A stretch of DNA of 63,780 nucleotides from Comamonadaceae bacterium (GCA_027486255.1 JAIXPL010000066.1:1-63780); one strand, 5' to 3'. Positions 48,012 to 56,661 are shown, numbered from the stretch's first letter. Made by a program: numbers and translations. The notes: generated by a model from the sequence alone, not told the origin.

Positions 48012-48656
48012 TCAGGTTGGAAACTGGACTGTACCCGCAAGCAGGTGCACCACCCGGTCAGCGGCCTGCTCGACCTGGCGGTTCTGCTCGGCCACCAAAA
48101 GGCCCAGCCCCTCAGCACGCAGGGCCAGCAGGGCATCACGGATGGATTCAATCAACAAGGGCGAAATGCCTTCGCAAGGCTCGTCGAGCAAGAGCAGGCG
48201 CGGCGAAGCCATCAGGGTGCGGGCAATAGCCAGCATCTGCTGCTCGCCGCCGCTCATCAGTGCTGCGGCTCGGCCGAGCATGGGCTTGAGCAAGGGAAAG
48301 CGGTCCAGCACCCAGGCTTCGCGCGCCTCGGGCCGCGACCCTACGGCCACGCGCAGGTTTTCGCGCACGCTCAGACCCGAGAAAAGACGCCGGTCCTCGG
48401 CCACGTAGCCAATGCCAGCGCGCGCTCGGCGGTGCGGCGGCCAGCCCGCCAGGTCCTGCGCACCCACGCCGGCCTCGAAACGGATCTGCCCGCGCGTGCG
48501 CACTTCCAGGCCCATGATGGCCTTGAGCAGCGTGGACTTGCCGGCGCCATTGAGGCCCTGCAGCACCACCATCTCGCCGGCGCGCACGTCCAAGTCGATG
48601 CCGAACAAGGCCTGGGCTGGGCCATAAAAGGCCTCGAGGCCGCGCACTTCAAGCAT
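48012..48656 (-). CDS. livF: Branched-chain amino acid-type ABC transporter ATP-binding protein (LivF)
   Basis: ATPase of a HAAT-type importer, 214 aa from the ATG at 48656. Walker A is GLNGAGKST, the signature LMSGGEQQMLAIARTL, Walker B LLLLDEPCEGISPLLI. The protein is somewhat shorter than the usual 230-240, mainly at the C-terminus (ends LLAGTVQFPT). It overlaps livG by 8 bases. The substrate is unknown because no binding protein is adjacent; urea or amide importers have a related layout. Confidence 0.88.
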   Translation of the reverse strand: MLEVRGLEAFYGPAQALFGIDLDVRAGEMVVLQGLNGAGKSTLLKAIMGLEVRTRGQIRFEAGVGAQDLAGWPPHRRARAGIGYVAEDRRLFSGLSVRENLRVAVGSRPEAREAWVLDRFPLLKPMLGRAAALMSGGEQQMLAIARTLMASPRLLLLDEPCEGISPLLIESIRDALLALRAEGLGLLVAEQNRQVEQAADRVVHLLAGTVQFPT

Positions 48657-49428
48657 GGCTGCCCTCCCCCGCCCGCAGGAAGTCCAGCCCGGTCTGGCCC
48701 AGGTAGCGGGCCTGCACCACCGGGTCGCGCGCGATGTCCTCAAAGCGCCCTTGCGCGGCCAGCCGCCCCTCAATCAGCACCAGCACCCGGTCGGCGGTGC
48801 CGGCCACCGCATCCATGTTGTGTTCGGTGTAGAGCACGGTCAGCCCGCCATCGGCGAGCTTGCGCACCCACTGCATCAGGGCTTGCCGCTCCTGACCAGC
48901 CAGGCCCGCCGCCGGCTCGTCGAGCAACAGCAGGCGCGGCTGCCCGGCCAGCGCCAGGGCCAGCTCCAGCCGTTTTTTGGCCCCATAGGGCAGGCTGGCG
49001 GCCTCCTGCTCGGCCTGGGCCAAGAGCCCCGCCTGGGCCAGCAAGGCATCGGCCTCAGTCAGGTGGCGCCGACCCAGCGGCCGCCAGGCCGGCCAATGCC
49101 CCTCGCGGACCTGCAGGGCCAGCTGAACGTTGTGGCGCACAGTCAATGCCTCGAAGACCTGGGCCACCTGAAAGCTGCGGGCCACTCCGCGCTGCAAGCG
49201 CTCACGCGGGCTCCAGCCAAGAAGGCTCACGCCCTCCCAGAGCACCTGGCCCGAGGTCGGCCGCTGCTGGCCTGCGATGCAGGCAAAGCAGGTGGATTTG
49301 CCTGCGCCATTGGGGCCAATGAGGGCCACGCACTCACCGGGCATGACCTCGAAGTCCACGCCATCGACGGCCTTGACGCCACCGAAATGGCGCACCAAGC
49401 CCCGCACCACCAGGGCCACCCCGCTCAT
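48649..49428 (-). CDS. livG: Branched-chain amino acid-type ABC transporter ATP-binding protein (LivG)
   Basis: Second ATPase of the same importer, 259 aa. Walker A is GPNGAGKST; the signature region reads SLPYGAKKRLELALALAG, the LivG-type pattern; Walker B LLLLDEPAAGL. The C-terminal part with YTEHNMDAV and RVLVLIEGRLAAQG is typical. Its ATG overlaps the permease stop as ATGA. Confidence 0.92.
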   Translation of the reverse strand: MSGVALVVRGLVRHFGGVKAVDGVDFEVMPGECVALIGPNGAGKSTCFACIAGQQRPTSGQVLWEGVSLLGWSPRERLQRGVARSFQVAQVFEALTVRHNVQLALQVREGHWPAWRPLGRRHLTEADALLAQAGLLAQAEQEAASLPYGAKKRLELALALAGQPRLLLLDEPAAGLAGQERQALMQWVRKLADGGLTVLYTEHNMDAVAGTADRVLVLIEGRLAAQGRFEDIARDPVVQARYLGQTGLDFLRAGEGSHA

Positions 49429-51308
49429 GCCTGCGCTCCTGCGGCGGTCTGGCGGCTCAGGCGATCACGCCAGCGCCTGGGCAAGGACAACAGACCCGAC
49501 GGTGCCGCCACCATGATGAGCATGATGACCAGCCCCAGCAGGCCGCGCCAGTAGCTCACTTCGCGCCCCAGCTCCGCCGAGATGTAGCTCAGCAGCAGCC
49601 CACCCGTGAGCGCGCCCCACCACTGGTGGACACCGCCGAGCAGCACCACCAGCAGCGCATCCACCGACATGGCCACACTGGCGACCGAGGGAAAAACCGC
49701 GCCCTTGTGCGCGGCGAACAGGGCCCCGGCCAGGCCCGCACCGGCGGCGCTCATGACGAACACGCGGTACTGCAGCCGGTGAATCGGCAGGCCCGAGGCC
49801 TCGGCACGCAAGGGCGCATCGCGCAGGGCCTGCAGCGCCGCCCCCTGCACCGACAAGGCCAGGCGCCTGAGCATCCAGAGCGCCGCCAGGGTCAGGGCCA
49901 GCATGGCGGCGTAGAAGGCATCGCGCCCCTCCTGCGGAACCAGGGACAGGCCGATCAGGCCGTTGTCTCCCCCGGTCAGAGCCACCCACTGCGTGGCAGT
50001 CGCCCAGACCACCTGGGCCAGCGCCAGCGAGAGCATGGCCAGGTACACCCCGGTGCTGCGCACCACCGCGGCGCCGAACAGGGCCGCCAGCAGCGCCGCA
50101 GCCGCCATGCCGACCACCACGGCCCCCAGCAGGCCCCAACCGAAATGCAGATGCACCAGGGCCGCGCCGTACGCGCCCAGCCCAAAGTAAGCGGCATGCC
50201 CAAAGCTCACCAGCCCGGCCAGGCCCATCATGGCCTGCAGGCTCAGGCCAAAGATGACCAGCACCATGGCATCCAGGGCCAGGGCTTGCCAGTAGGGCCC
50301 GCCCATCCAGGCCCAGGCCGCCAGACACAGCAGGGCCAGCACGGCCAGGGCCAGGCCTGATCGGCTGGGCGACAGGCCCCGGAACACCTGGGCCGGCTCG
50401 CGCACCGCGTGCACCGGCATGCCTGCGCGGCCAGCTAAGCCCTGAGGCCGGAAGACCAGCACCGCGGCCATGGTGAGGAACACCAGCACCAGCGTGGCCT
50501 GTGGGAACCACTGGATACCCAACGCATGGACCAGGCCAATCAGCACGGCCGCGGCAAATGCCCCTCCGATGCTGCCCAGCCCGCCCGTGACCACCACCAC
50601 GAAGGTCTCGACCACCACGGCCATGTCCATCTGCAGATGAGCGGGCTCGCGCGGCAGCTGCAGGGCCCCAGCCAGGCCCGCCAGGCCGCAGCCCAGCACC
50701 ACCGCACCCAGCATGAGAGGACGAGGGTTCACACCCAGGGCGCCGAGCATCTCGCGGTCCTGGGTGGCCGCGCGCAGGCGTTGGCCAAAGAGCGTGCGCG
50801 TGAGGAGCAGGTGCAGGCCCAGCCACACGAGGGGGCCGAGCGCCATCAGCACCAACTGGTAGACCGGGAACAACTCGCCACCCAGGTCCACCGCGCCCTT
50901 CAGACCTGGAAAGCGTGGCGCGAACACCTCCTCGTTGCCGAAAGCCCAGCGCATGGCGTCATGCAGCGCCAGCGTGAGGCCAAAAGTGGCCACGAGCTGG
51001 TACAGCTCAGGCACACCCGCCATGCGGCGCAGCAAGAAGAAGTCGGCCAGCGCACCCACACCCGCAGCCACGGCGGCCCCCATCAGCATGGCCAGCAGAT
51101 ACAGCGCAGGATGCGCTGCCCAGCCCGGGAACCAGTCGGTGACCCAGTGGGCCGTGAACAGGGCCCCGAGCATGAAAAAGCTGCCGTGGGCGAAGTTGAC
51201 GATGCGCGTCACACCGAAGATCAGCGTCAGGCCTGCGGCCATGAGGAACAGCGTGCTGGCGTAAGACAGACCGCCCAGCACTTGCACCAGGAAGGAGGAA
51301 GCGCTCAT
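49425..51308 (-). CDS. Fused LivH-LivM permease of a branched-chain amino acid-type ABC transporter
   Basis: A single 627-aa membrane protein joins the two permeases that are usually separate. Residues 1 to about 295 match LivH (LSYASTLFLMAAGLTLIFGV, RIVNFAHGSFFMLGA, VVTGGLGSIGGA). After a short linker, residues about 320-627 match LivM (GLSLQAMMGLAGLVSFGHAAYF, STGVYLAMLSLALAQV, LLGGVHQWWGALTGG). No stop or frameshift interrupts it. livG follows with a 4-base overlap. No LivJ/LivK-type binding protein gene is in the vicinity. Confidence 0.92.
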   Translation of the reverse strand: MSASSFLVQVLGGLSYASTLFLMAAGLTLIFGVTRIVNFAHGSFFMLGALFTAHWVTDWFPGWAAHPALYLLAMLMGAAVAAGVGALADFFLLRRMAGVPELYQLVATFGLTLALHDAMRWAFGNEEVFAPRFPGLKGAVDLGGELFPVYQLVLMALGPLVWLGLHLLLTRTLFGQRLRAATQDREMLGALGVNPRPLMLGAVVLGCGLAGLAGALQLPREPAHLQMDMAVVVETFVVVVTGGLGSIGGAFAAAVLIGLVHALGIQWFPQATLVLVFLTMAAVLVFRPQGLAGRAGMPVHAVREPAQVFRGLSPSRSGLALAVLALLCLAAWAWMGGPYWQALALDAMVLVIFGLSLQAMMGLAGLVSFGHAAYFGLGAYGAALVHLHFGWGLLGAVVVGMAAAALLAALFGAAVVRSTGVYLAMLSLALAQVVWATATQWVALTGGDNGLIGLSLVPQEGRDAFYAAMLALTLAALWMLRRLALSVQGAALQALRDAPLRAEASGLPIHRLQYRVFVMSAAGAGLAGALFAAHKGAVFPSVASVAMSVDALLVVLLGGVHQWWGALTGGLLLSYISAELGREVSYWRGLLGLVIMLIMVAAPSGLLSLPRRWRDRLSRQTAAGAQA

Positions 51309-51346
51309 GAATCAGACGACAGGCGCACAGAAGACGGGCCGCACCG

Positions 51347-52069
51347 TCATTCCAGCCAGGTGGTGAACTGCTCGGCCGGCACGCGCGGCGTGTAGAAGTC
51401 ATTGACCAGCGCCGCCTCGTCGGCATAGCCCAGGGCCATGCCGCAGACCACCATCTCGTCGGGGCCGGCGCCGATGTGCGGCAGGATGATGCTGGCAAAG
51501 CCATTCCACGCCGCCTGGGGACAGGTGTGAAGGCCCTGGCCGCGGGCGGCCAGCATGAGGTTTTGCAGAAAGGCACCGTAGTCCAGCAGGCTGCCTCGGC
51601 CCATGACCCGGTCCATGGTGAAGATCAGGCCCACGGGTGCATCGAAGAAACGGAAATTGCGCTGGTGCTGCGCATGCATCTTGTCCTTCTCGCCCTTGGC
51701 GATGCCCAAGAGGCCATAGAGGCCCCAGCCGTTTTCGCGGCGGCGGTCGATGTAGGGCGAGACCCAGCGCTCGGGGTAGTAGTCGTACTCCTCGCGGTAC
51801 TGCTCGGCCAGTGCCGGGTTGGCGCGCAGGGCATCGTGCGCGGCACAGACCTTGTCGACCAGGCTGTCGCGGCTGGCGCCCTGCAGCACGTACACCTTCC
51901 AGGGCTGGGTGTTGGTGCCTGAAGGCGCGCGGCTGGCCTGGGTCAGCAGGTGCTGCACCACAGCCTTGTCCACAGTGCGAGGCAGGAAGGCGCGCACCGA
52001 CATTCGGCTGGTAATCGCCTCATCCACGGTGGCGGCAGGACGGCTCAGGGGAAGGGGGTTCTTGCTCAT
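51347..52069 (-). CDS. Nitroreductase family protein
   Basis: FMN-dependent oxidoreductase, 240 aa. The N-terminal SRMSVRAFLPRTV and the following APSGTNTQPWKVYVL are the FMN-binding hallmark, and the C-terminal GMALGYADEAALVNDFYTPR is typical of PnbA/NfnB-like nitroreductases. Its ATG overlaps the thioesterase stop as ATGA, and the fused permease starts 38 bases after its stop. Physiological substrate unknown. Confidence 0.9.
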   Translation of the reverse strand: MSKNPLPLSRPAATVDEAITSRMSVRAFLPRTVDKAVVQHLLTQASRAPSGTNTQPWKVYVLQGASRDSLVDKVCAAHDALRANPALAEQYREEYDYYPERWVSPYIDRRRENGWGLYGLLGIAKGEKDKMHAQHQRNFRFFDAPVGLIFTMDRVMGRGSLLDYGAFLQNLMLAARGQGLHTCPQAAWNGFASIILPHIGAGPDEMVVCGMALGYADEAALVNDFYTPRVPAEQFTTWLE

Positions 52070-52515
52070 GTCAGGTTCTCCAGAACGGCCAGGAATTCAG
52101 GCGCCAGAGGGCGCGGGCGGCGGGTGATGCGGTCCACATAAACGTGCACGAAGTGGCCACGCGCGGCGCAGGGCTGGGTGTCGTCACCAGGGAACAGCCC
52201 CAGCTCATAGCGCACGCTGGAGGTGCCGATGTGCGCCACCCGCAAGCCGGCCACCACCGGCTGCGGAAAGGCCAGGGGCGCGAAATAGTGGCACTGGGTC
52301 TCGACCACCAGGCCAATGGAGGCGCCGGCGTAGATGTCCAGCACGCCCTGCTCGATCAGGTGGCTGTTGACCGCCGTGTCGAACCAGCTGTAGTACACGA
52401 CGTTGTTCACGTGGCCGTAGACGTCGTTGTCGGACCAGCGTGTGCTGATGGGGCGAAAGGCCCGATAGGCGCTGCGCGGCTCGGGCTGGGGGCGGCTGGC
52501 AGGTGTGGAGGACAT
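52066..52515 (-). CDS. Acyl-CoA thioesterase (hotdog fold, YbgC/4HBT type)
   Basis: Small hotdog-fold thioesterase, 149 aa from the ATG at 52515. The signature RWSDNDVYGHVNNVVYYSWFD contains the catalytic Asp of the 4-hydroxybenzoyl-CoA thioesterase class. The longer upstream frame is not conserved-looking. It is translationally coupled to the nitroreductase downstream. Substrate chain length is unknown. Confidence 0.9.
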   Translation of the reverse strand: MSSTPASRPQPEPRSAYRAFRPISTRWSDNDVYGHVNNVVYYSWFDTAVNSHLIEQGVLDIYAGASIGLVVETQCHYFAPLAFPQPVVAGLRVAHIGTSSVRYELGLFPGDDTQPCAARGHFVHVYVDRITRRPRPLAPEFLAVLENLT

Positions 52516-52628
52516 GGCTGGGGGATCAGGGACGGGGGGCGCGCGGCGGTGGGTGATTTTGCCAGTGCAGTCCAACAGAATCAGCAAAAGACTCCGCAAA
52601 AGACTCCGCAAAAGACACCGCAGAAGAC

Positions 52629-53585
52629 TCAGCGCTGCCAGCGCGCCCAGTAGTCCAGTGCCACCTTGAAGGTGTTGAGCTGCACCTGCACGGTGTCCTC
52701 AATCTCCTTGCCGTAGCCGCCGGCCATGGCAAAAGCCAGGGGAACGCGGCGCTGCCAGGCCCAATCGAACACGCGCCGGTCGCGGGCCTCCAGACCATCG
52801 AAACTCAAGGACAGGCGGCCCAGGCGGTCGCCTTCGTGGGGGTCGGCGCCAGCCAGGTAGATCACCAGCCCGGGCTCGAAACGCCGGTCAAGCTCATCGA
52901 GGGAGCGCTCCAGGGCTTCGAGGTAGGCGCTGTCGCCACAGCCGTCGGGCAAATCGATGTCCAGGTCACTGGCCTCCTTGCGGAAGGGAAAATTCTTCTG
53001 CCCATGCAGCGAGAGGGTGAAGACACTGGGGTCCTCCTGAAAGATGCGGGCCGTGCCGTTGCCCTGGTGCACGTCCAGGTCGACCACGGCCACCTGCAGC
53101 GGCGGGCGTTGGCGACCGTGGTGGCGGGCCCACTCGGCCTGCATCAGGCGGGCGGCCACGGCAGCATCATTGAAGACGCAAAAGCCACCGCCCTGCCCTG
53201 CGCTGGCGTGGTGGGTGCCGCCGGCCATGTTCGCGGCCAGCCCCTGGGGCCGGTCCTGACCGCTGCCGGGCAGCCCCAGGGCCACGCGGGCGGCCGCCAC
53301 CGTGGCGCCGGCCGATCGCCTGGAGCGCTCGACCATCTCGGGTGTCCAGGGAAAGCCGATTTCGCGCTGCGCGGCTGCAGGCAAGCTGCCCGTCTTGATG
53401 GCCTCGATGTAAGCCGGCGTGTGCGCCAGGGCCAGTTCACCATCGCTGGCTGCCGGTGCCACCTGGGTCCGGACCTGCGGCAAGCTCTGCGCCACGCGTT
53501 CGCGCAAACGACCGTACTTGGCCATGGGAAAACGATGCCCCGGCGGCAAGGGCAGGATGAACTGGTCGGCGTAAAAAGCTTGCAA
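52629..53585 (-). CDS. Histone deacetylase family protein
   Basis: Zinc-dependent deacetylase-fold protein, 318 aa. Active-site motifs are intact: GGTHHASAGQGGGFCVFND (catalytic His pair), VVDLDVHQGNGTA (zinc Asp and His) and YLAGADPHEGDRLG (zinc Asp). It starts from a TTG at 53585; the following QAFYADQFILPLPPGHRFPM is the usual N-terminus of the family and no better start is near. Bacterial members act on acetylpolyamines or acetyl-lysine (AcuC-like). It precedes the thioesterase by 113 bases. Substrate unknown. Confidence 0.9.
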   Translation of the reverse strand: MQAFYADQFILPLPPGHRFPMAKYGRLRERVAQSLPQVRTQVAPAASDGELALAHTPAYIEAIKTGSLPAAAQREIGFPWTPEMVERSRRSAGATVAAARVALGLPGSGQDRPQGLAANMAGGTHHASAGQGGGFCVFNDAAVAARLMQAEWARHHGRQRPPLQVAVVDLDVHQGNGTARIFQEDPSVFTLSLHGQKNFPFRKEASDLDIDLPDGCGDSAYLEALERSLDELDRRFEPGLVIYLAGADPHEGDRLGRLSLSFDGLEARDRRVFDWAWQRRVPLAFAMAGGYGKEIEDTVQVQLNTFKVALDYWARWQR

Positions 53586-53654
53586 GGCAGCATCCGGGGC
53601 GTTGGCAGCGGCGCATTGTCCACGCCACTGGATCTAGGGTGCCCCACCTAAAAA

Positions 53655-53669
53655 TGCTGCAATGCAACA
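53655..53669. promoter_or_regulatory. PhaR-type operator, upstream copy
   Basis: TGCTGCAATGCAACA, resembling the TGC-rich binding site of the PHA repressor PhaR. It ends 7 bases before the candidate -35 box of the phasin promoter. The second copy at 53713 is its inverted image with one mismatch. Confidence 0.65.
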
Positions 53670-53676
53670 AAAACAC

Positions 53677-53704
53677 TTGCAAAGGCGACAAGTACCCCTA
53701 TACT
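53677..53704 (+). promoter_or_regulatory. Sigma-70 promoter of the phasin gene
   Basis: TTGCAA (53677-53682) and TATACT (53699-53704) with a 16-base spacer, both near consensus, located 90-115 bases upstream of the phasin start and bracketed by the two PhaR-type sites. Confidence 0.7.
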
Positions 53705-53712
53705 TCACATCA

Positions 53713-53727
53713 TGTTGCAGTGCAGCA
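53713..53727. promoter_or_regulatory. PhaR-type operator, downstream copy
   Basis: TGTTGCAGTGCAGCA, which matches the reverse complement of the upstream site at 14 of 15 positions. It lies 8 bases after the -10 box, over the expected transcription start, a position suited to repression. Confidence 0.65.
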
Positions 53728-53792
53728 AAAGATGAACAACACATCGGCAGCGTCGCAACACCCGTCCCTTAACCCTGATTGGAGAATTCAAT

Positions 53793-54332
53793 ATGCTGAC
53801 CGCTGACCAAGTGATGGCTTCCCAGAAAGCAAGCCTCGAAACCCTGTTTGGCCTGACCAACAAGGCTTTCGAAGGCATGGAAAAGCTGGTGGAGCTGAAC
53901 GTGCAAGCCTCCAAGGCTGCCCTGTCGGAGACCGCCAACCACAGCCAGGCTGTGATGAGCGTCAAAGACGCCCAAGAACTGCTGGCCCTGCAAGCCGGTC
54001 TGATGCAACCCCTGGCCGAGAAGACCGCTGCCTACAGCCGTCATCTGTATGACATCGCCAGCGGCACGACCGCCGAATTCACCAAGGCTTTCGAAGGCCA
54101 GACCGCTGAGTTCCAGTCCAAATTCGTCAACCTGGTCGACAGCGCTGCCAAGAACGCCCCCGCAGGCTCCGAGACCGCTGTCGCCGTGATGAAGGGCGCC
54201 GTGGCTGCCGCCACCAACGCCTTCGAGTCCGTGCAGAAAGCCGTCAAGCAAGCCACAGACCTGGCCGAAGCCAACCTGAACGCCGTGAGCAACACCGCTG
54301 TCAGCGCCGCCAAGACCACCCGGAAGCGCTGA
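53793..54332 (+). CDS. phaP: Phasin (PHA granule-associated protein)
   Basis: Surface protein of polyhydroxyalkanoate granules, 179 aa, almost entirely amphipathic helix. It has the phasin_2 features [32 protein letters not shown], and the [19 protein letters not shown] segment followed by [10 protein letters not shown]. Ala-rich C-terminal helices end in basic TTRKR. A strong ribosome site (TTGGAGA) precedes the ATG. The promoter is flanked by PhaR-type operators, indicating derepression when PHA accumulates and titrates PhaR. Monocistronic, ended by a strong terminator. Confidence 0.95.
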   Translation: MLTADQVMASQKASLETLFGLTNKAFEGMEKLVELNVQASKAALSETANHSQAVMSVKDAQELLALQAGLMQPLAEKTAAYSRHLYDIASGTTAEFTKAFEGQTAEFQSKFVNLVDSAAKNAPAGSETAVAVMKGAVAAATNAFESVQKAVKQATDLAEANLNAVSNTAVSAAKTTRKR

Positions 54333-54429
54333 GCCCGTCTGGCCAGACCGCAAGGCCTGGCCGACCTGGCTTTCATCGAAAAGATTGTCTCCTCGGGTCC
54401 CTCGGAAAGTGGTTTCAAGGACCCGTTAC

Positions 54430-54458
54430 AAGCCCGGCTTTTGAGCCGGGCTTTTTTT
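54430..54458 (+). terminator. Rho-independent terminator of the phasin gene
   Basis: AGCCCGGCT and AGCCGGGCT form a perfect 9-bp stem with a TTTG loop and a T-run directly after. It lies 97 bases after the phasin stop, between convergent genes. Confidence 0.92.
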
Positions 54459-54486
54459 CGCCCAACGCTGTGGCCATGTCGACTGC

Positions 54487-55479
54487 TCAGGGCTTGACGG
54501 GGATCGCCAGGGCTTCCATGCGGGCACGCAAAGCGGGCAAGGCCGATTGCATGGCAGCTCGCCCTGACTCGATGGCCTTGTGGCGCGCCGAAAAGTCCGC
54601 GCTGCGCAGGCCCACCAGGGAGGGCCGGACCACCACGTCGGCTTGCTTGAGCTCGTGCTGGTTGATGCTCTTGCCCATGATGTTGAAGGTCTGCAATAAG
54701 ATCTGAATGGTGTCCCCTGCAGGCTGCCCTTCGGGAGCATCGGATATGTCGATCGCGATCACCAGTTCGGCCCCCATCTGCCGGGCGAACTGCACGGGCA
54801 CGGGCGCCACCAGACCACCATCGACATAGTCGCGGCCACTGATGCGCACAGGCTGGAAGACCGCCGGCACCGCACTGGAGGCGCGCACCGCCGTGCCCGT
54901 GTCACCCCTCCTGAACAGCACGGGCTGGCCGTTGCCCAGGTCGGTGGCGACCACCCCAAAGGGAATGCGCATGTCTTCAATCAGCCGGCTGCCCACGGCC
55001 TCATTCACATAGCGAGCCAGCGCCTCGCCTCGGAACACGCCGCGGTTGACGATGGGCACCATCCAGTCGGCCAGGGCCACCTCTTCAATCTGCAGGGCCG
55101 CCTGCTGCAACTGCATGCCGGTTTTGCCGCTGGCATACAGCGCGCCCACCACGCTGCCGGCCGAGGTGCCCACCACCAGCGCAGGACGCAGTCCAGCCTC
55201 TTCCAGCACCGAAATCACACCCACATGGGCAAAACCCTTGGCCGCTCCGCCACCCAGCGCCAGGCCTATGCGCGGCGGGCGTTTGGGCACGGGCTCGACC
55301 ATGGGGGCGGCCACGGGGGCGGCCACGGGTGCGGCCGTTGGCGCTGTGGCAGCGGGGCTCGGTTCGGCGACACGGGGCGCGCTCGTGCAAGCAGAAAGAA
55401 GAGCCGCTGCGATCAGGCCGCTCACCAGGATAAAGCGATTGAGAATAATTCGCGTTTGTATTAAACTAGACACAAGCAT
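54487..55479 (-). CDS. Patatin-like phospholipase lipoprotein
   Basis: Predicted lipoprotein acyl hydrolase, 330 aa. A signal peptide ends in the lipobox LLSAC (Cys31). An Ala/Pro spacer with a 12-bp DNA repeat (55303-55326) follows, then the patatin domain with GGGAAKGFAHVG oxyanion loop (76-87), the nucleophile Ser106 in GTSAG and the dyad Asp in DGG near 218. It resembles the RssA/YchK family with an added lipoprotein signal. The ATG is divergent from the ferric-binding protein gene, and a Fur-like box lies inside its first codons, so the real start could be slightly different. Confidence 0.9.
   Translation of the reverse strand: MLVSSLIQTRIILNRFILVSGLIAAALLSACTSAPRVAEPSPAATAPTAAPVAAPVAAPMVEPVPKRPPRIGLALGGGAAKGFAHVGVISVLEEAGLRPALVVGTSAGSVVGALYASGKTGMQLQQAALQIEEVALADWMVPIVNRGVFRGEALARYVNEAVGSRLIEDMRIPFGVVATDLGNGQPVLFRRGDTGTAVRASSAVPAVFQPVRISGRDYVDGGLVAPVPVQFARQMGAELVIAIDISDAPEGQPAGDTIQILLQTFNIMGKSINQHELKQADVVVRPSLVGLRSADFSARHKAIESGRAAMQSALPALRARMEALAIPVKP
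55439..55457. promoter_or_regulatory. Candidate Fur box
   Basis: TTGAGAATAATTCGCGTTT matches the left half of the Fur consensus (GAGAATAATTCTCATT-like) closely and the right half loosely. It lies 44 bases upstream of the ferric-binding protein start, a normal position for iron repression, and within the N-terminal codons of the divergent lipoprotein gene. Confidence 0.6.
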
Positions 55480-55500
55480 CCACTTTCAAGCCCAATAAAC

Positions 55501-56559
55501 ATGGACACCATCGAGAAAACAAGCTGGCGGAGCGGCCTGTTGGGCCTTGTCTTGCTGGCCTTGGGTGGCTCAGCCGTGGCCCAAGAACAGGTGCTCAGGC
55601 TCTATTCTGCCCGGCATTACCAGACGGATGAGGCGCTCTACAGCAACTTCACCAAGGCCACCGGCATCAAGATCAACCGCGTGGATGCCGACGATGCCGG
55701 CATCTTGGCGCGCCTCAAAGCTGAAGGCGCGGCATCACCTGCGGATGTCATCCTGCTGGTGGACGCTGCCCGCCTGGGCAAGGGCGAGGCCGATGGCCTG
55801 TTCCGGCCCATCAAGTCCGCTGTGCTTGAAGCAGCCATTCCGGCCACGCTGCGCGCCAGGGCTGGCCCGGAAGGCACGGCCTGGTTCGGCCTGTCGACCC
55901 GCGCCCGCGTGGTGGTCTACGACAAGCTGAAGGTGAAAAAAGACGACGTGGACACCTACGAGGAACTGGCTGAGCCCAAAAACAAGGGCTTGCTGTGCAC
56001 CCGATCGGGCTCGCATCCCTACAACCTGTCACTGTTCGGCTCCATGATGGAGCACCTGGGTGAGGCGCGCACCGAGGCCTGGCTCAAGGGCCTGGTGAAC
56101 AACATGGCGCGCGACCCCAAGGGCGGCGACACCGATCAGATCAAGGCGGTGGCCAGCGGCGAGTGCGGCATTGCACTGTCGAACACCTACTACATCGCGC
56201 GCCTGATGAGGTCGAACTCGGCGGAGGACAAAGCGGTCATGGAGCGGGTCGGGGTGGTCTTCCCGAACCAGCTCAGCTGGGGCACGCACCTGAACATCGC
56301 CGGCGCCGCCGTGGCACGCCATGCCAAGAACGTAGCGGCTGCCGTGAAGTTCCTGGAATACCTGGCCAGCCCCGAGGCACAGAACTACTTTGCCAATGGC
56401 AACAACGAGTGGCCCGCCGTGGCTTCCGTGAAGGTGAGCAATCCGGCCCTGCAGGCCATGAGCGGTGGCCACTTCAAGGCCGAAACCGTGCCGGTGGCCA
56501 GCGTGGCTGCCCACCAGGCGAGAGTGCAGCAACTGCTGGACCGCGTGGGCTACAAGTAA
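55501..56559 (+). CDS. Ferric iron ABC transporter substrate-binding protein (FbpA/FutA type)
   Basis: Periplasmic Fe(III)-binding protein, 352 aa. A signal peptide (about 1-27, ending near AVAQ) is followed by the type II binding fold with LRLYSARHYQTDEALYSNF, the segment TRSGSHPYNLSLFGSM and the adjacent iron-ligand tyrosines in SNTYYIARL. Related to FbpA, FutA and Afu proteins. No permease or ATPase gene is next to it. A Fur-like box upstream suggests induction by iron starvation; a terminator follows. Confidence 0.92.
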   Translation: MDTIEKTSWRSGLLGLVLLALGGSAVAQEQVLRLYSARHYQTDEALYSNFTKATGIKINRVDADDAGILARLKAEGAASPADVILLVDAARLGKGEADGLFRPIKSAVLEAAIPATLRARAGPEGTAWFGLSTRARVVVYDKLKVKKDDVDTYEELAEPKNKGLLCTRSGSHPYNLSLFGSMMEHLGEARTEAWLKGLVNNMARDPKGGDTDQIKAVASGECGIALSNTYYIARLMRSNSAEDKAVMERVGVVFPNQLSWGTHLNIAGAAVARHAKNVAAAVKFLEYLASPEAQNYFANGNNEWPAVASVKVSNPALQAMSGGHFKAETVPVASVAAHQARVQQLLDRVGYK

Positions 56560-56594
56560 GCGGGAAGCGGCGGGCTCCCAGACCCCCCTTGTCC

Positions 56595-56626
56595 AGCCCG
56601 GTCAGCACAGCGCTACCGGGCTTTTT
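56595..56626 (+). terminator. Rho-independent terminator of the ferric-binding protein gene
   Basis: AGCCCGGT pairs with ACCGGGCT across a 12-base loop and TTTTT follows. It lies 35 bases after the stop. Confidence 0.82.
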
Positions 56627-56661
56627 CACGCCCGGTCGGTGGGGTGATAATCTCTAAAGAG

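Noticed and set aside
47775..49322. 515-codon plus-strand open frame opposite livF and livG
   Set aside because: Antisense shadow; both ATPases have full motif sets on the minus strand.
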